64,000 nt of DNA from Enterobacter ludwigii (lineage in GTDB: Bacteria > Pseudomonadota > Gammaproteobacteria > Enterobacterales > Enterobacteriaceae): assembly GCA_900068845.1 (NCBI GenBank), contig CEFQ01000098.1:65158-129157 (forward strand). Reading direction: 5' to 3'. The translations under genes and the position numbers were made by a program. Positions 9,171 through 18,720 of this stretch are shown here, one piece after another. Below the pieces are notes generated by a model. That model was not told the DNA's origin and did no database searches. It was given only the letters and a program-made list of their open reading frames with translations. Positions within the stretch are counted from its first letter, which is position 1. Each line of letters opens with the position of its first letter.

Positions 9171-9470
9171 AACTTATCCGGTAAAATGAGCACTTTCTCA
9201 TCGCTATGGTACGCAAGCCTATAAATGAGGGCAAACATTTCATCTGGCGCATTCAGCAGATGTTGGTAGCAGTATAAGTGCGGTTAAACTAGAGTAAATT
9301 AGACTGCACATCGACCTGAAAACGCAGAATGCTCATCTTAAGAGCAATGCGTAATGTCTGAAGCCAAACATAACTAATAAATTGATTTATCTTATATTCA
9401 GTCCTGATTTGTCAGGGGATGATAGCTGCATTGTCATACAAAACAGGCTGGCGATTAGGAGCAAAAGAAT
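9171..9470. other. Intergenic region between divergent LPS genes
   Basis: This AT-rich 300-base gap must contain promoters for the deacetylase on the left and the glycosyltransferase operon on the right. Two small hairpins are visible: TGCTC and GAGCA around 9331-9347, and CCTGA-TTTG-TCAGG near 9403-9416. The AGGAG site at 9457-9461 serves the TTG start at 9471. I see no JUMPstart or ops element and no convincing paired -35 and -10. Confidence 0.4.
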
Positions 9471-10613
9471 TTGTCGAAGCGCATTCTGATGGTAATTGAT
9501 GGCCTGCCAGGCGGCGGTGCTGAAAAAGTCGTACTGACGCTGGCTGAAGGTTTTATCAGTCAGGGGCATCGGGTGTCGCTTTTCTCCTTACGCAAGGTAT
9601 GTGAATACCCAATTCCCGCAGGCGTGGATTATCAGACCATAATTGATAAAAGTTCACGTCCGTGGCGCAAACTGACAGAAACCCATCGTCGTGCCCATTT
9701 ACTTGATGAAGCCGTTTGTCAAAGCGAAGCGCTGGACGGAAAATTCGATTTAGTTTTGTCTAATCTGCATAAAACCGATCGCATTGTCCGCTATGCGCGT
9801 GCGCTGGATGCAAGTAAAACCTGGTATTGCCTGCACGGCGTTTTTTCAGCCTCCTATCTCGCTCGCAAATCAGGTTTCTCTTTGTGGCTAAAGCGGCTGA
9901 AGATTCGTCAAACTTATCACGGCAAGCAACTTATCGGTGTCTCACAATATGTGATTGATGATGTAATTCAGAACATTGGCGTGAAGCCTGATAAAGCGCT
10001 GGTGATCTTTAACCCGTTCGATTTCGATCTGATTTCCCACCTGGCCTCAGAACCTTGCCCGTTAGCAGGAAGTGATTTTATTCTTCATGTCGGGCGTTTT
10101 CATGAAACTAAGCGTCACGATCGTTTGCTGGCCGCCTATGCTCAGAGTGGCATCACGGCTCCACTGGTGTTATTGGGTCAGGGAAGCGAAAAAATCACGG
10201 AAAGATTACACCAGCAAGCCACTGATTTAGGCATTGCGGAACGGGTACGCTTCGAAGGTTTCCATAAAAATCCTTACCCGTGGATTCGCCACGCTCGCTT
10301 GTTAGTGGTGAGTTCAGACAGCGAAGGATTTGGCAATGTGCTGGTCGAAGCCTTAAGCTGCGGCACACCGATAGTGAGCACACGCTGCCCTGGTGCGCCA
10401 TCGACTATCATGAGCGGTGATCTTGCTCGAGGGCTAGCTGATTTAAATGCGGATTCACTGGCACAGAAAATGTGCGAGATTTATGCCGCTCCGCCTGAGT
10501 TGCAACATCTGGACTTAAGCATTTATAGTCTCAACGTTATTTGTCAGCAGTATTTGCAACTGGCAGAAGTGGAAGAACGCGCATTTTCAGGCTCTCAGCA
10601 CGTTTCAGGTTAA
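9471..10613 (+). CDS. LPS core glycosyltransferase family 4 (WabH-like)
   Basis: A 380-residue GT4 enzyme. GLPGGGAEKV at residues 10-20 is the acceptor-domain glycine turn; FILHVGRFHETKRHDRLL opens the C-terminal domain; and SEGFGNVLVEAL carries the E-x7-E catalytic pair. The start is TTG at 9471, chosen because AGGAG lies nine bases upstream; the first ATG at 9489 would cut into the first strand. By position and N-terminus it resembles the Klebsiella outer-core GlcNAc transferase WabH, which would fit the neighbouring deacetylase. The donor sugar is not proved. It is the first gene of a run ending at coaD. Confidence 0.7.
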   Translation: MSKRILMVIDGLPGGGAEKVVLTLAEGFISQGHRVSLFSLRKVCEYPIPAGVDYQTIIDKSSRPWRKLTETHRRAHLLDEAVCQSEALDGKFDLVLSNLHKTDRIVRYARALDASKTWYCLHGVFSASYLARKSGFSLWLKRLKIRQTYHGKQLIGVSQYVIDDVIQNIGVKPDKALVIFNPFDFDLISHLASEPCPLAGSDFILHVGRFHETKRHDRLLAAYAQSGITAPLVLLGQGSEKITERLHQQATDLGIAERVRFEGFHKNPYPWIRHARLLVVSSDSEGFGNVLVEALSCGTPIVSTRCPGAPSTIMSGDLARGLADLNADSLAQKMCEIYAAPPELQHLDLSIYSLNVICQQYLQLAEVEERAFSGSQHVSG

Positions 10614-10622
10614 CAGGTCCCC

Positions 10623-11765
10623 ATGTCGGTGTGGCCGTATCATGGGGATAAATGGTTGACGTATGTAATTCTGTTTCTATTTTTTTTACCGGTTAAATGG
10701 GTGATGAAAATCTTCCACGGCCGAACCGGTAAAAATCTGGTTATTCAAACAGCCAAGATCGGTGATTTCATTAATATCACTCCGCTGTTAACCCATCTAG
10801 GAAAAAGCGATGCGCTGTTAAGCCAAAGCGTCGCTTCCCTTGCCACACGCGATAACACGCTGGTAAATATCTGGTATATCGAAGAGTATCGCTCTGGCTT
10901 AGTTAAAAAGATGAAGTTAGTGTGGCTGCTCCTCAACCGCTACGACAATATCTATCTGCTACATCCCACCAATCTCAATCTGTTCATTGCCGCTTGCTGC
11001 AATACCAGCAACAAACAGTTTCTTTCTAGCTATCGTCGTAAAGGCTATCAGGCCCTTTTTTATCTCACCGCAAGCGGCGTGGTTGAGCATGAGAAAAATA
11101 CCCTTACGCTGGAAAATTATCTCAAACTCGCCGATCGCTCTTTCACTAAAGAGAGCTATCCTAAGCATGCGACACAACCACTTTGGCAACCCAACTCGCT
11201 ACCAGCAGAAATTTTCCAGCATGATGGCATCCGTATTGGCATCAGTATCACCGCGGGCAATCAGGCAAAAACTATCCCGCCGATGATTTGGCAGCGACTT
11301 TTTGACCATTTAAGCGATTTGCCTTGCCAATTTTATGCCTTTGGCGCACCGAATGAACAATCACGTCTGCAGGAGCTGTATAAAGTTGTTGGCGCGCGCG
11401 AAAACCTGATCAGTCTGGTGGGCAAAGTGCCGCTGGAAGATGTCCCTGCGGCCATTAGTGAAATGGATTTTTACATCGCGTCTGATTCCGGTAATGTCTA
11501 TATTGCCGACGCGCAGCAAGTACCGATTATTCTGATGTATGGTCCATGCTGTGTCGAAGAGCAGCGTCCGCTCGGCGATGTGTTGTTAATTGGGCCAAAT
11601 CATATTGCGCCCTCATCATTTGTCTTCGCAGCGCAGTACAAATTTATGCACCCCACTGAACAGCTGTTTGAACTGGATCAGCGGAAGTTAAACGATATCC
11701 ATGATTTTATCACCGCCAGGCAGCAGCAACGCCTCGCGCGACGGAAGAACATTAAAACAGCATGA
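10623..11765 (+). CDS. Glycosyltransferase family 9 (heptosyltransferase-like)
   Basis: A 380-residue GT9 member but distant from WaaC, WaaF and WaaQ in the same cluster. It begins with a hydrophobic stretch at about residues 12-27, which may anchor it to the inner membrane. NLVIQTAKIGDFINITPLL follows as the GT9 acceptor motif. The C-terminal donor site is IASDSGNVYIADAQQVP with LMYGPCC, where the usual histidine-alanine segment is replaced. It overlaps the next gene by ATGA. A fourth heptose or similar outer-core residue is the best guess. Confidence 0.65.
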   Translation: MSVWPYHGDKWLTYVILFLFFLPVKWVMKIFHGRTGKNLVIQTAKIGDFINITPLLTHLGKSDALLSQSVASLATRDNTLVNIWYIEEYRSGLVKKMKLVWLLLNRYDNIYLLHPTNLNLFIAACCNTSNKQFLSSYRRKGYQALFYLTASGVVEHEKNTLTLENYLKLADRSFTKESYPKHATQPLWQPNSLPAEIFQHDGIRIGISITAGNQAKTIPPMIWQRLFDHLSDLPCQFYAFGAPNEQSRLQELYKVVGARENLISLVGKVPLEDVPAAISEMDFYIASDSGNVYIADAQQVPIILMYGPCCVEEQRPLGDVLLIGPNHIAPSSFVFAAQYKFMHPTEQLFELDQRKLNDIHDFITARQQQRLARRKNIKTA

Positions 11766-12763
11766 CCACGCAGTCTGAAAGCTCATCCCCGTTACTCACT
11801 CTAATCATTCCTATGTTCAACGCGGGCGGCGATTTTGCTGCCTGCATGCAGTCCCTACTCGCCCAAACCTTAACCTCACTCGAAATCATCATTGTCGACG
11901 ATGGTTCCACTGACGGTTCAGGTGAGCGCGCGGATGCTTATGCGCAGCAGCATCCTCACGTGCGCGTGATTCATCAAGCCAACGGCGGCGTATCGCGCGC
12001 GCGCAATGCGGGTTTAGCGGTAGCGCGCGGTAAGTATGTTTCGTTTCCGGATGCCGACGACACCATGGATCCGGCGATGTATCAAACGCTGGTTGAGATG
12101 GCAGAACGCGACAATCTTGATGCCGCGCAGTGCAATGCGGAGTGGTTTTTTAAGGCCAGCCAGCAAGTGAAGCCGCTGATTCCGCTCGATCGATTAACCA
12201 GTACCGGAGTGCTGAGTGGTCCAGAGTGGCTTAACAAAGCCCTGAAAACCCATCGCTATATGCACGTGGTATGGCTGGGAATTTACCGCCGTGAAGTGAT
12301 TGAGCAACTCAACCTCAATTTTGAACCCGGGCTGCATCATCAGGACATTCCCTGGACCACCGAGTTCATGCTCAACGCCCAACGCGTGCGCTACACCGAT
12401 AAAGTGCTGTATTGCTATTACATGCATGATGCCTCAATCAGCAACCGCAAGCGCACCGGTCAGCGCAACGTGGAATATCAGCGCCATTACCTGAAAATTG
12501 TGCGATTACTGGAAGAGATCAATGCACGTTATCGCCACAAGGTGAAAATCTACCCGGCGTTTCACTACCAGATTACGCATGAGGCGCTCAGCGTGTGTCA
12601 CTGTATCCGGCGCGAGCCCGAAGAGAGTGCGCGTCAGGCGATGATTGCTGACCTGTTCGCGACGCAAACCCACAAGCGCATGCTGCGTAACGCACGCGGC
12701 GTGCAGCAATGGTATCAACTGCTGCTGTGGCTGAGCCGAATTTATCGCTGGCGCAAGAAATAA
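11762..12763 (+). CDS. Glycosyltransferase family 2 (LPS core)
   Basis: A 333-residue GT-A enzyme with the classical GT2 order: PLLTLIIPMFNAG at the N-terminus, IIVDDGSTDGSGERAD, and the metal site FPDADDTMDP near residue 100. The C-terminal third, after about residue 220, is basic and lacks a membrane segment. The start ATG overlaps the stop of the preceding GT9 gene by four bases. Together with the two upstream genes it probably builds the outer core; acceptor and sugar are unknown. A 73-base gap precedes waaQ. Confidence 0.75.
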   Translation: MTTQSESSSPLLTLIIPMFNAGGDFAACMQSLLAQTLTSLEIIIVDDGSTDGSGERADAYAQQHPHVRVIHQANGGVSRARNAGLAVARGKYVSFPDADDTMDPAMYQTLVEMAERDNLDAAQCNAEWFFKASQQVKPLIPLDRLTSTGVLSGPEWLNKALKTHRYMHVVWLGIYRREVIEQLNLNFEPGLHHQDIPWTTEFMLNAQRVRYTDKVLYCYYMHDASISNRKRTGQRNVEYQRHYLKIVRLLEEINARYRHKVKIYPAFHYQITHEALSVCHCIRREPEESARQAMIADLFATQTHKRMLRNARGVQQWYQLLLWLSRIYRWRKK

Positions 12764-12836
12764 GCGCCGCGTCTGGCTTTCACGCCTTTGGGGTTTGCCC
12801 TACAATCAGCTGACTGAATTCTGAGATCATTTGAGT

Positions 12837-13913
12837 ATGGCAAGCCCGATTCCAGACCAATTTGCACCGAAAAATATTCTACTGATCAAGCTGCGCCATC
12901 ACGGCGATATGCTGCTGACCACGCCCGCAATTAACGCTCTTCGCCAGCGCTATCCACAGGCCAATATCGACATCCTGCTGTATAAAGAAACCCGTCCGAT
13001 GCTGGAAGCACATCCGGCTATCCGCCAGTTACACATCATCGATCGTAACTGGAAAAAAGAGGGCGGCTGGCAGAAATTCCGCCATGAGATGGCCCTGATT
13101 TCTGCCGTGCGCACTTGTCATTATGACGTTGTGATTAATCTTGCCGATCAGTGGCGCAGCGCCATCATCACGGGCCTTTCGGGCGCGCCGGTGCGCATTG
13201 GTTTTGCTTTCCACAAACGCGATAACGCCTTTTGGCGCTGGATGCATAATCAGCTGGTTAGCACCGACGATCATAATCAGCTGCACACGGTGGAACAAAA
13301 TATGGCTGCGCTGAAGCCGCTGGGTATCAGCGCAGCGGGTGCGAAAGCCTCGATGCATTTCAGCGCCGCCGATCAACAGAAAGTGCAGGATGTGCTGGCA
13401 CAGCATGCGGTGAGCTCGCCCTTTATTGTTCTGCAGCCGACTTCCCGTTGGCCGTTCAAATGTTGGGAAGACGACAAAGTCGCGCAGCTGATTGATACGC
13501 TCGCCGCCGAGGGTCGTACGGTGATCCTCACCGCAGCGCCGGACCAGAAAGAGCTGGCGATGATCGCCAATATTCAATCGCTGTGCCGCAGCAGCAATGT
13601 GGTGTCGCTGGCTGGGGAATTATCCTTGCCACAGTTGGCGGCGCTGATCGATGCCGCGCAGCTGTTTATCGGCGTGGATTCAGCGCCAATGCATATGGCC
13701 GCCGCGCTGGAAACGCCATGTCTCGCGCTGTTTGGGCCGACCAAGCTGCAACACTGGCGTCCGTGGGGGGATCACAACCGCGTGATCTGGGCCGGTGATT
13801 ATGGCCCGCTGCCTTCGCCAGACGCCATCGATACCAACACGCAACAGCGCTATCTTTCTGCCATTCCCGTTGAGGATGTCGTGGCTGCCGCCCGGAGTTT
13901 TTTGCATGAGTAA
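12837..13913 (+). CDS. waaQ: LPS heptosyltransferase III
   Basis: Transfers the branching third heptose to heptose II of the inner core. It is a 358-residue GT9 enzyme with NILLIKLRHHGDMLLTTPAI near residue 12 and the donor-site sequence GVDSAPMHMAAALETP with ALFGPTK. ATG 12837 is preferred; a TTG six bases upstream is possible and neither has a strong ribosome site. The stop overlaps the next start as ATGAGTAA. A waaQ followed by a wabG-like gene is the Klebsiella-type rather than the E. coli K-12 arrangement. Confidence 0.88.
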   Translation: MASPIPDQFAPKNILLIKLRHHGDMLLTTPAINALRQRYPQANIDILLYKETRPMLEAHPAIRQLHIIDRNWKKEGGWQKFRHEMALISAVRTCHYDVVINLADQWRSAIITGLSGAPVRIGFAFHKRDNAFWRWMHNQLVSTDDHNQLHTVEQNMAALKPLGISAAGAKASMHFSAADQQKVQDVLAQHAVSSPFIVLQPTSRWPFKCWEDDKVAQLIDTLAAEGRTVILTAAPDQKELAMIANIQSLCRSSNVVSLAGELSLPQLAALIDAAQLFIGVDSAPMHMAAALETPCLALFGPTKLQHWRPWGDHNRVIWAGDYGPLPSPDAIDTNTQQRYLSAIPVEDVVAAARSFLHE

Positions 13914-15039
13914 GTTACGCCTGGCGATCGTCCGGCAGAAATACCGCCCAGACGGCGGCGCCGAACGTTTTATCTCGCGTGCGCTTGAAGCGTTAGATAG
14001 CGAGCAGCTCGATCTTAATATCATCACCCGCAGCTGGCAGGGCACGCCGAATCCCGCCTGGCATCTGCACATTTGCAATCCGGCGAAATTCGGTCGCATC
14101 TCGCGCGAGCGCGGTTTTGCCCATGCCGCGCGCGAATGCTGGGAACGTGAGAAGTTCGATATTGTGCAAAGCCACGAACGCATTGCCGGCTGCGATATCT
14201 TTCGTGCCGGTGATGGCGTGCATCGCGTATGGCTAGAGCAGCGCGCGCGCATCGTTTCTCCGTGGCAACGTTTAAGCGCCCGTCTCAGTCCTTATCACCG
14301 TTACGTGTTGCAAGCAGAAACCGAAATGTTCAACGCGCCGTCGTTGAAAGCGGTGATCTGTAATTCAGAGATGGTGAAACAGGATATTTTGCGTAATTTC
14401 ACACTTGATGCCCGCAAGATCCATGTGATTCACAATGCGATTGATAGCCAACGTTTCCAGCCCGCCAGCGAAGCGCTGCGTCATGCGTCACGTCAGCAGC
14501 TTAAACTGCCGCAAGATGCCACAGTAATGATTTACGTGGGTTCGGGCTTTGAGCGCAAAGGATTAAAAGCCGCCATTGAAGCGGTGGCGAAAAGCGATCG
14601 CTACCTGGTGGTGGTTGGCCAGGATAAGCAGCTCTCACGCTATCAGCAATTGGCGAACCAGCTGAATTGCCTCGATCGCTTACGCTTTGTTGGCGTGCAG
14701 CAGGACGTGCAGCCGTTCTACCATGCAGCCGATGCGCTGCTGCTGCCCACGCTTTATGACCCTTTCCCGAATGTGGTGCTGGAAGCGATGGCCTGCGGTC
14801 TGGCAGTGATCACGAGCACCGGCTGCGGCGGCGCGGAGTTTATCACTGCGGGTCAGGAGGGTTTTGTCTGCGATGCATTAGATATCAACGCGTTAAACGA
14901 AGCCGTATTAGCAACACCGGCACTTTCACATAATCCTGCCATGGGCGAAGCCGCACGTCGCAGAATTGAACCTTTTGGTCCGCAGCGGCTGGCGCAAGCG
15001 TTGACTTCGCTGTATCAACAAGTGCTGCAGACCGGCTGA
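13906..15039 (+). CDS. wabG: LPS core glycosyltransferase, WabG/WaaG-like
   Basis: A 377-residue GT4 protein starting MSKLRLAIVRQKYRPDGGAE. This N-terminus resembles Klebsiella WabG, which adds galacturonic acid to heptose II, more than E. coli WaaG. GGAE near residue 18 is the acceptor turn; VGSGFERKGLKAAIEA opens the donor domain; and YDPFPNVVLEAM bears the catalytic glutamate region. The frame is open 37 codons upstream, but the ATG at 13906 has GGAG before it and overlaps the waaQ stop by eight bases. Sugar specificity cannot be read from sequence. Confidence 0.75.
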   Translation: MSKLRLAIVRQKYRPDGGAERFISRALEALDSEQLDLNIITRSWQGTPNPAWHLHICNPAKFGRISRERGFAHAARECWEREKFDIVQSHERIAGCDIFRAGDGVHRVWLEQRARIVSPWQRLSARLSPYHRYVLQAETEMFNAPSLKAVICNSEMVKQDILRNFTLDARKIHVIHNAIDSQRFQPASEALRHASRQQLKLPQDATVMIYVGSGFERKGLKAAIEAVAKSDRYLVVVGQDKQLSRYQQLANQLNCLDRLRFVGVQQDVQPFYHAADALLLPTLYDPFPNVVLEAMACGLAVITSTGCGGAEFITAGQEGFVCDALDINALNEAVLATPALSHNPAMGEAARRRIEPFGPQRLAQALTSLYQQVLQTG

Positions 15040-15124
15040 CGAAGTGGTATGAGCAGGCGGTTAATTTCTGATAACATGCCGCCTTTCATCGGTTTTTTGA
15101 CGCGATTCTGTCGTAACGGTAACT

Positions 15125-16399
15125 ATGACGACTCTATACACAGCCTTGCTCTATCTGATTCAGCCACTGATCTGGCTGCGCCTGTGGCTGCGCGGTCGAA
15201 AAGCACCGGCCTATCGTAAACGCTGGGCAGAACGCTATGGCTACTGCGCGGGCAAAGTGCTACCGCATGGCATTGTGCTGCACTCCGTTTCCGTCGGTGA
15301 GACGCTAGCGGCGGTGCCGCTGGTGCGCGCGCTGCGTCATCGCTATCCGACGCTACCGATTACTGTCACCACCATGACGCCAACCGGCTCCGAACGTGCG
15401 CAGTCGGCGTTTGGCAAAGACGTGCATCACGTTTACCTGCCCTACGACCTGCCGGGCTCGATCAACCGTTTCCTTGATTCCGTCGATCCGCGACTGGTGA
15501 TTATCATGGAGACCGAGTTGTGGCCGAACATTATCCGTATTCTGCATCAGCGCAAGATTCCATTGGTGATTGCGAACGCGCGCCTGTCTGAGCGTTCGGC
15601 CAAAGGCTACAAAAAGCTCGGCGGCTTTATGCGCGACTTGCTGCAGCGCATCACGCTAATTGCCGCGCAAAACGCCGAAGATGGCGACCGTTTCCTCAGC
15701 CTTGGCCTAAAGCGTTCGCATCTCACCGTGACTGGCAGCCTCAAGTTTGATATTTCGGTGACGCCAGAGCTGGCGGCGAAAGCCGTCACGCTGCGTCGTC
15801 AGTGGGCGTCGCGTCGTCCGGTGTGGATCGCGACCAGCACCCACGAAGGTGAAGAAGCAATTGTGCTCGATGCCCATCGTCGCCTGCTGCAACAGTTCCC
15901 CGATCTGCTGCTAATTTTGGTGCCGCGCCATCCAGAACGTTTCAAAGATGCCTGCGATCTGACGCAAAAACGTGGCTTCAGTTTTATCTTGCGCAGCAGC
16001 GGCGAGATTCCTTCAAGCTCCACGCAAGTGGTGATTGGCGACACCATGGGCGAGCTGATGATGCTGTACGGCATTGCCGATCTCGCCTTTGTTGGCGGCA
16101 GCCTGGTCGAGCGCGGTGGCCACAACCCGCTGGAACCCGCAGCGCATGCCATTCCGGTGCTGATGGGCCCGCACATCTGGAACTTCAAAGATATCTGCGC
16201 CAAGCTGCAACAGGCCGAAGGGCTGATTACCGTTACTGACGTGGTATCGCTGCAGAAAGAGGTCGCCAACTTACTGCAGGATGATGATTATCGCCGCTAT
16301 TACGGCCGGCATGCTGTGGAAGTGCTGCATCAAAATCAGGGCGCATTACAGCGTCTGCTACAGTTACTCGAACCTCACTTACCGCCGCGAGCTCACTAA
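15125..16399 (+). CDS. waaA: 3-deoxy-D-manno-octulosonic acid (Kdo) transferase
   Basis: Essential bifunctional GT30 enzyme that adds two Kdo residues to lipid IVA. It has 424 residues. An N-terminal hydrophobic anchor at about residues 4-22 is followed by RWAERYGYC and HSVSVGETLAAVPLVRAL. The donor domain contains SLVERGGHNPLEPAAHAIPV. An 85-base gap before it may carry a separate promoter. The ribosome site is weak (ACGGTAAC). WaaE follows after three bases, and the LpxP-type acyltransferase at 25909 would act on the Kdo2-lipid IVA product. Confidence 0.97.
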   Translation: MTTLYTALLYLIQPLIWLRLWLRGRKAPAYRKRWAERYGYCAGKVLPHGIVLHSVSVGETLAAVPLVRALRHRYPTLPITVTTMTPTGSERAQSAFGKDVHHVYLPYDLPGSINRFLDSVDPRLVIIMETELWPNIIRILHQRKIPLVIANARLSERSAKGYKKLGGFMRDLLQRITLIAAQNAEDGDRFLSLGLKRSHLTVTGSLKFDISVTPELAAKAVTLRRQWASRRPVWIATSTHEGEEAIVLDAHRRLLQQFPDLLLILVPRHPERFKDACDLTQKRGFSFILRSSGEIPSSSTQVVIGDTMGELMMLYGIADLAFVGGSLVERGGHNPLEPAAHAIPVLMGPHIWNFKDICAKLQQAEGLITVTDVVSLQKEVANLLQDDDYRRYYGRHAVEVLHQNQGALQRLLQLLEPHLPPRAH

Positions 16400-16402
16400 T
16401 TC

Positions 16403-17179
16403 ATGTCGCAACGCCAACGTCTCTCGGTGGTAATGATCGCCAAAAACGAAGCTGAACTGCTGCCTGAGGCATTGGCTTCGGTCAGTTGGGCGGATGAGAT
16501 TGTAGTACTCGATTCTGGCAGCAGCGACAACACGGCGCAGGTAGCTCGCGAACAGGGCGCGCAGGTTTTCCAGGCTGAAGAGTGGCAAGGTTTTGGTAAG
16601 CAGCGCCAGCGCGCGCAGGCGCATGCGCACGGCGATATGATTTTGATGATAGATGCCGACGAGCGTGTTACCCCCGAACTGCGACGCGCTATTGAGCAGG
16701 TTCTCGCGCAGCCCGCTTCGGACCACGTTTACAGCCTCGGTCGCAGCAATCTGTTTCTTGGCCGCTTTATGCGCCACAGCGGTTGGTATCCCGACCGCGT
16801 GATGCGCCTTTATCCGCGCAAGCTCAATTACAACGACAATCTGGTACACGAATCACTGGAGACGCAAGGTGCGCCAGTAGTGAAGCTGGCGGGCGATCTG
16901 CAACATCTCACCTGTCGCGACCTGATTGCATTTCAGCGTAAGCAGATGAACTATGCCGAAGCCTGGGCGCAGGAACGCTTTCAGCGCGGCAAACGCTGTG
17001 GCTTGTTCTCGATTTTTAGCCACACGCTTGGCGCATTCGTCAAAACGCTGCTGCTACGCGCCGGTTTTCTTGATGGCAAACAGGGCTGGATTCTGGCGGT
17101 GGTTAACGCACAGTACACTTTCAACAAATACTCGGCGCTCTGGGCGCTGCATCACACCTCAACACAAGGTCGCGTATGA
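16403..17179 (+). CDS. waaE: LPS core beta-glucosyltransferase WaaE/KdtX
   Basis: A 258-residue GT2 enzyme. It begins with RLSVVMIAKNEAELLPEAL, then VVLDSGSSDNT and MIDADERVTPEL as the metal-binding region. In Klebsiella and Serratia WaaE adds a beta-glucose to heptose I. WHxH-type basic motifs near the C-terminus and the location between waaA and coaD are diagnostic for that family. The stop overlaps coaD as ATGA. Confidence 0.9.
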   Translation: MSQRQRLSVVMIAKNEAELLPEALASVSWADEIVVLDSGSSDNTAQVAREQGAQVFQAEEWQGFGKQRQRAQAHAHGDMILMIDADERVTPELRRAIEQVLAQPASDHVYSLGRSNLFLGRFMRHSGWYPDRVMRLYPRKLNYNDNLVHESLETQGAPVVKLAGDLQHLTCRDLIAFQRKQMNYAEAWAQERFQRGKRCGLFSIFSHTLGAFVKTLLLRAGFLDGKQGWILAVVNAQYTFNKYSALWALHHTSTQGRV

Positions 17180-17661
17180 GTACGAAAGCGATTTATCCCG
17201 GCACCTTTGATCCCTTTACCTTGGGTCATCTGGATATTGTGACGCGCGCAGCGAAGATGTTTGACCGCATCGTCGTGGCCATTGCCGCCAGCCCGAGTAA
17301 AAAGCCGCTGTTCAGTCTGGATGAGCGCGTGGATATGGCGCGCCAGGTAACGGCACATCTTCCGAATGTTGAAGTGATAGGTTTTAGCGATCTGATGGCG
17401 AATTTTGCCCAGGCGCAGAACGCCAACGTGCTGGTGCGTGGATTGCGTGCGGTGTCGGATTTCGAATATGAGCTGCAGCTGGCACAGATGAATCGTCATC
17501 TGTTGCCCACGCTGGAGAGCGTGTTCCTGATGCCGTCAGAAGGCTTCTCCTTCGTCTCTTCTTCGCTGGTCAAAGAAGTCGCGCGCCACGCCGGTGACGT
17601 GCAGGCATTTCTGCCTGACGTGGTGCACAAGGCGTTGCTGGCGCGACTGGCTCAGCCTTAA
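17176..17661 (+). CDS. coaD: Phosphopantetheine adenylyltransferase
   Basis: Converts 4'-phosphopantetheine and ATP to dephospho-CoA, the penultimate step of CoA synthesis. It has 161 residues. AIYPGTFDPFTLGHLDIV carries the nucleotidyltransferase TxGH motif (T15, H18), and MPSEGFSFVSSSLVKEVA is the C-terminal ATP-binding ISSTxVR-like motif. It is coupled to waaE by a four-base overlap and converges on mutM, with a single base between the two stops. Confidence 0.98.
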   Translation: MSTKAIYPGTFDPFTLGHLDIVTRAAKMFDRIVVAIAASPSKKPLFSLDERVDMARQVTAHLPNVEVIGFSDLMANFAQAQNANVLVRGLRAVSDFEYELQLAQMNRHLLPTLESVFLMPSEGFSFVSSSLVKEVARHAGDVQAFLPDVVHKALLARLAQP

Positions 17662-17662
17662 C

Positions 17663-18472
17663 TCAATGCTGGCAGCGTGGACACCAGAAGGTGCTGCGCT
17701 GGCCATGCTTGCCGCTGACAATCGGCGTACCACAGGCACGGCACGGCTCACCGGCGCGACCATAAACCTGAAGCTCTTGCGCAAAGTAGCCTGGTTTACC
17801 GTCGGTTTGCAGGAAATCACGCAGCGTGGTACCGCCCTGCTCAATCGAGCGTAGCAATACGGCTTTGATAGTGTTAACCAGCAGTTCCGCTTCCTCCTGA
17901 CTCAAACTCATCGCGGAACGATCGGGCAAGATCCCGGCGGTAAATAGCGATTCGCTGGCATAAATATTCCCGACGCCCACTACCACTTTGTTATCCATCA
18001 GCCACTGTTTGATCACGGTGCGTTTACCGCGTGACTTTTCAAACAGGTAGGCACCATCAAATTCGCTGCTGAGCGGCTCCGGGCCGAGATGCGCCAGCAC
18101 GCTGCTGCCTGCGAGGTCATTGCTCCACAGCCATGCGCCAAAGCGACGTGGATCGGTGTAGCGCAGCACTTTGCCGTTGCTCATCACCAAATCGACGTGG
18201 TCATGTTTGGCGGCGGGTTGTTCGCCAGGTAACACGCGTAAGCTGCCGGACATGCCGAGATGAATGATGATCCAGCCGTGCGGCAGTTCGAGCAGCAGAT
18301 ATTTAGCGCGACGCTGCACGCTCAATACCGGTTGGTCGCTCAGTGCGTGGATTTCATGCGAGACCGGCCAGCGTAAGCGTGGATTGCGTACCACCGCATG
18401 CAGAATGGTGGCACCGACCATGTGGGGTTCGATACCGCGACGACTGGTTTCTACCTCAGGTAATTCAGGCAT
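17663..18472 (-). CDS. mutM: Formamidopyrimidine-DNA glycosylase
   Basis: Bifunctional glycosylase and AP lyase that removes 8-oxoguanine and formamidopyrimidines. It has 269 residues starting MPELPEVETSRRGIEPH, with catalytic P2 and E3. K57-type lysine lies in RRAKYLLLEL. The C-terminal zinc finger C-x2-C-x16-C-x2-C (CRAC to CPRC) is intact. It is the third gene of rpmB-rpmG-mutM, separated from rpmG by an intrinsic terminator at 18500-18530 that should limit its expression. Confidence 0.98.
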   Translation of the reverse strand: MPELPEVETSRRGIEPHMVGATILHAVVRNPRLRWPVSHEIHALSDQPVLSVQRRAKYLLLELPHGWIIIHLGMSGSLRVLPGEQPAAKHDHVDLVMSNGKVLRYTDPRRFGAWLWSNDLAGSSVLAHLGPEPLSSEFDGAYLFEKSRGKRTVIKQWLMDNKVVVGVGNIYASESLFTAGILPDRSAMSLSQEEAELLVNTIKAVLLRSIEQGGTTLRDFLQTDGKPGYFAQELQVYGRAGEPCRACGTPIVSGKHGQRSTFWCPRCQH

Positions 18473-18499
18473 CTCATCTCCTCAACGAATCGCAGAAAC

Positions 18500-18530
18500 A
18501 AAAAACCCGGCCGAAGCCGGGTTTTTCTCA
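18500..18530 (-). terminator. rpmG-mutM intergenic terminator
   Basis: On the minus strand AACCCGGC and GCCGGGTT pair around a TTCG loop (18504-18523) and are followed by a T run. It lies between rpmG and mutM and probably attenuates mutM. The plus-strand copy also has a T run. Confidence 0.85.
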
Positions 18531-18541
18531 GAACACTAAAA

Positions 18542-18712
<171 letters not shown>

Positions 18713-18720
18713 TCAGTTCC

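Noticed and set aside
9171..9470. JUMPstart/ops element before the outer-core genes
   Set aside because: The ops core GGCGGTAG is absent from the gap.
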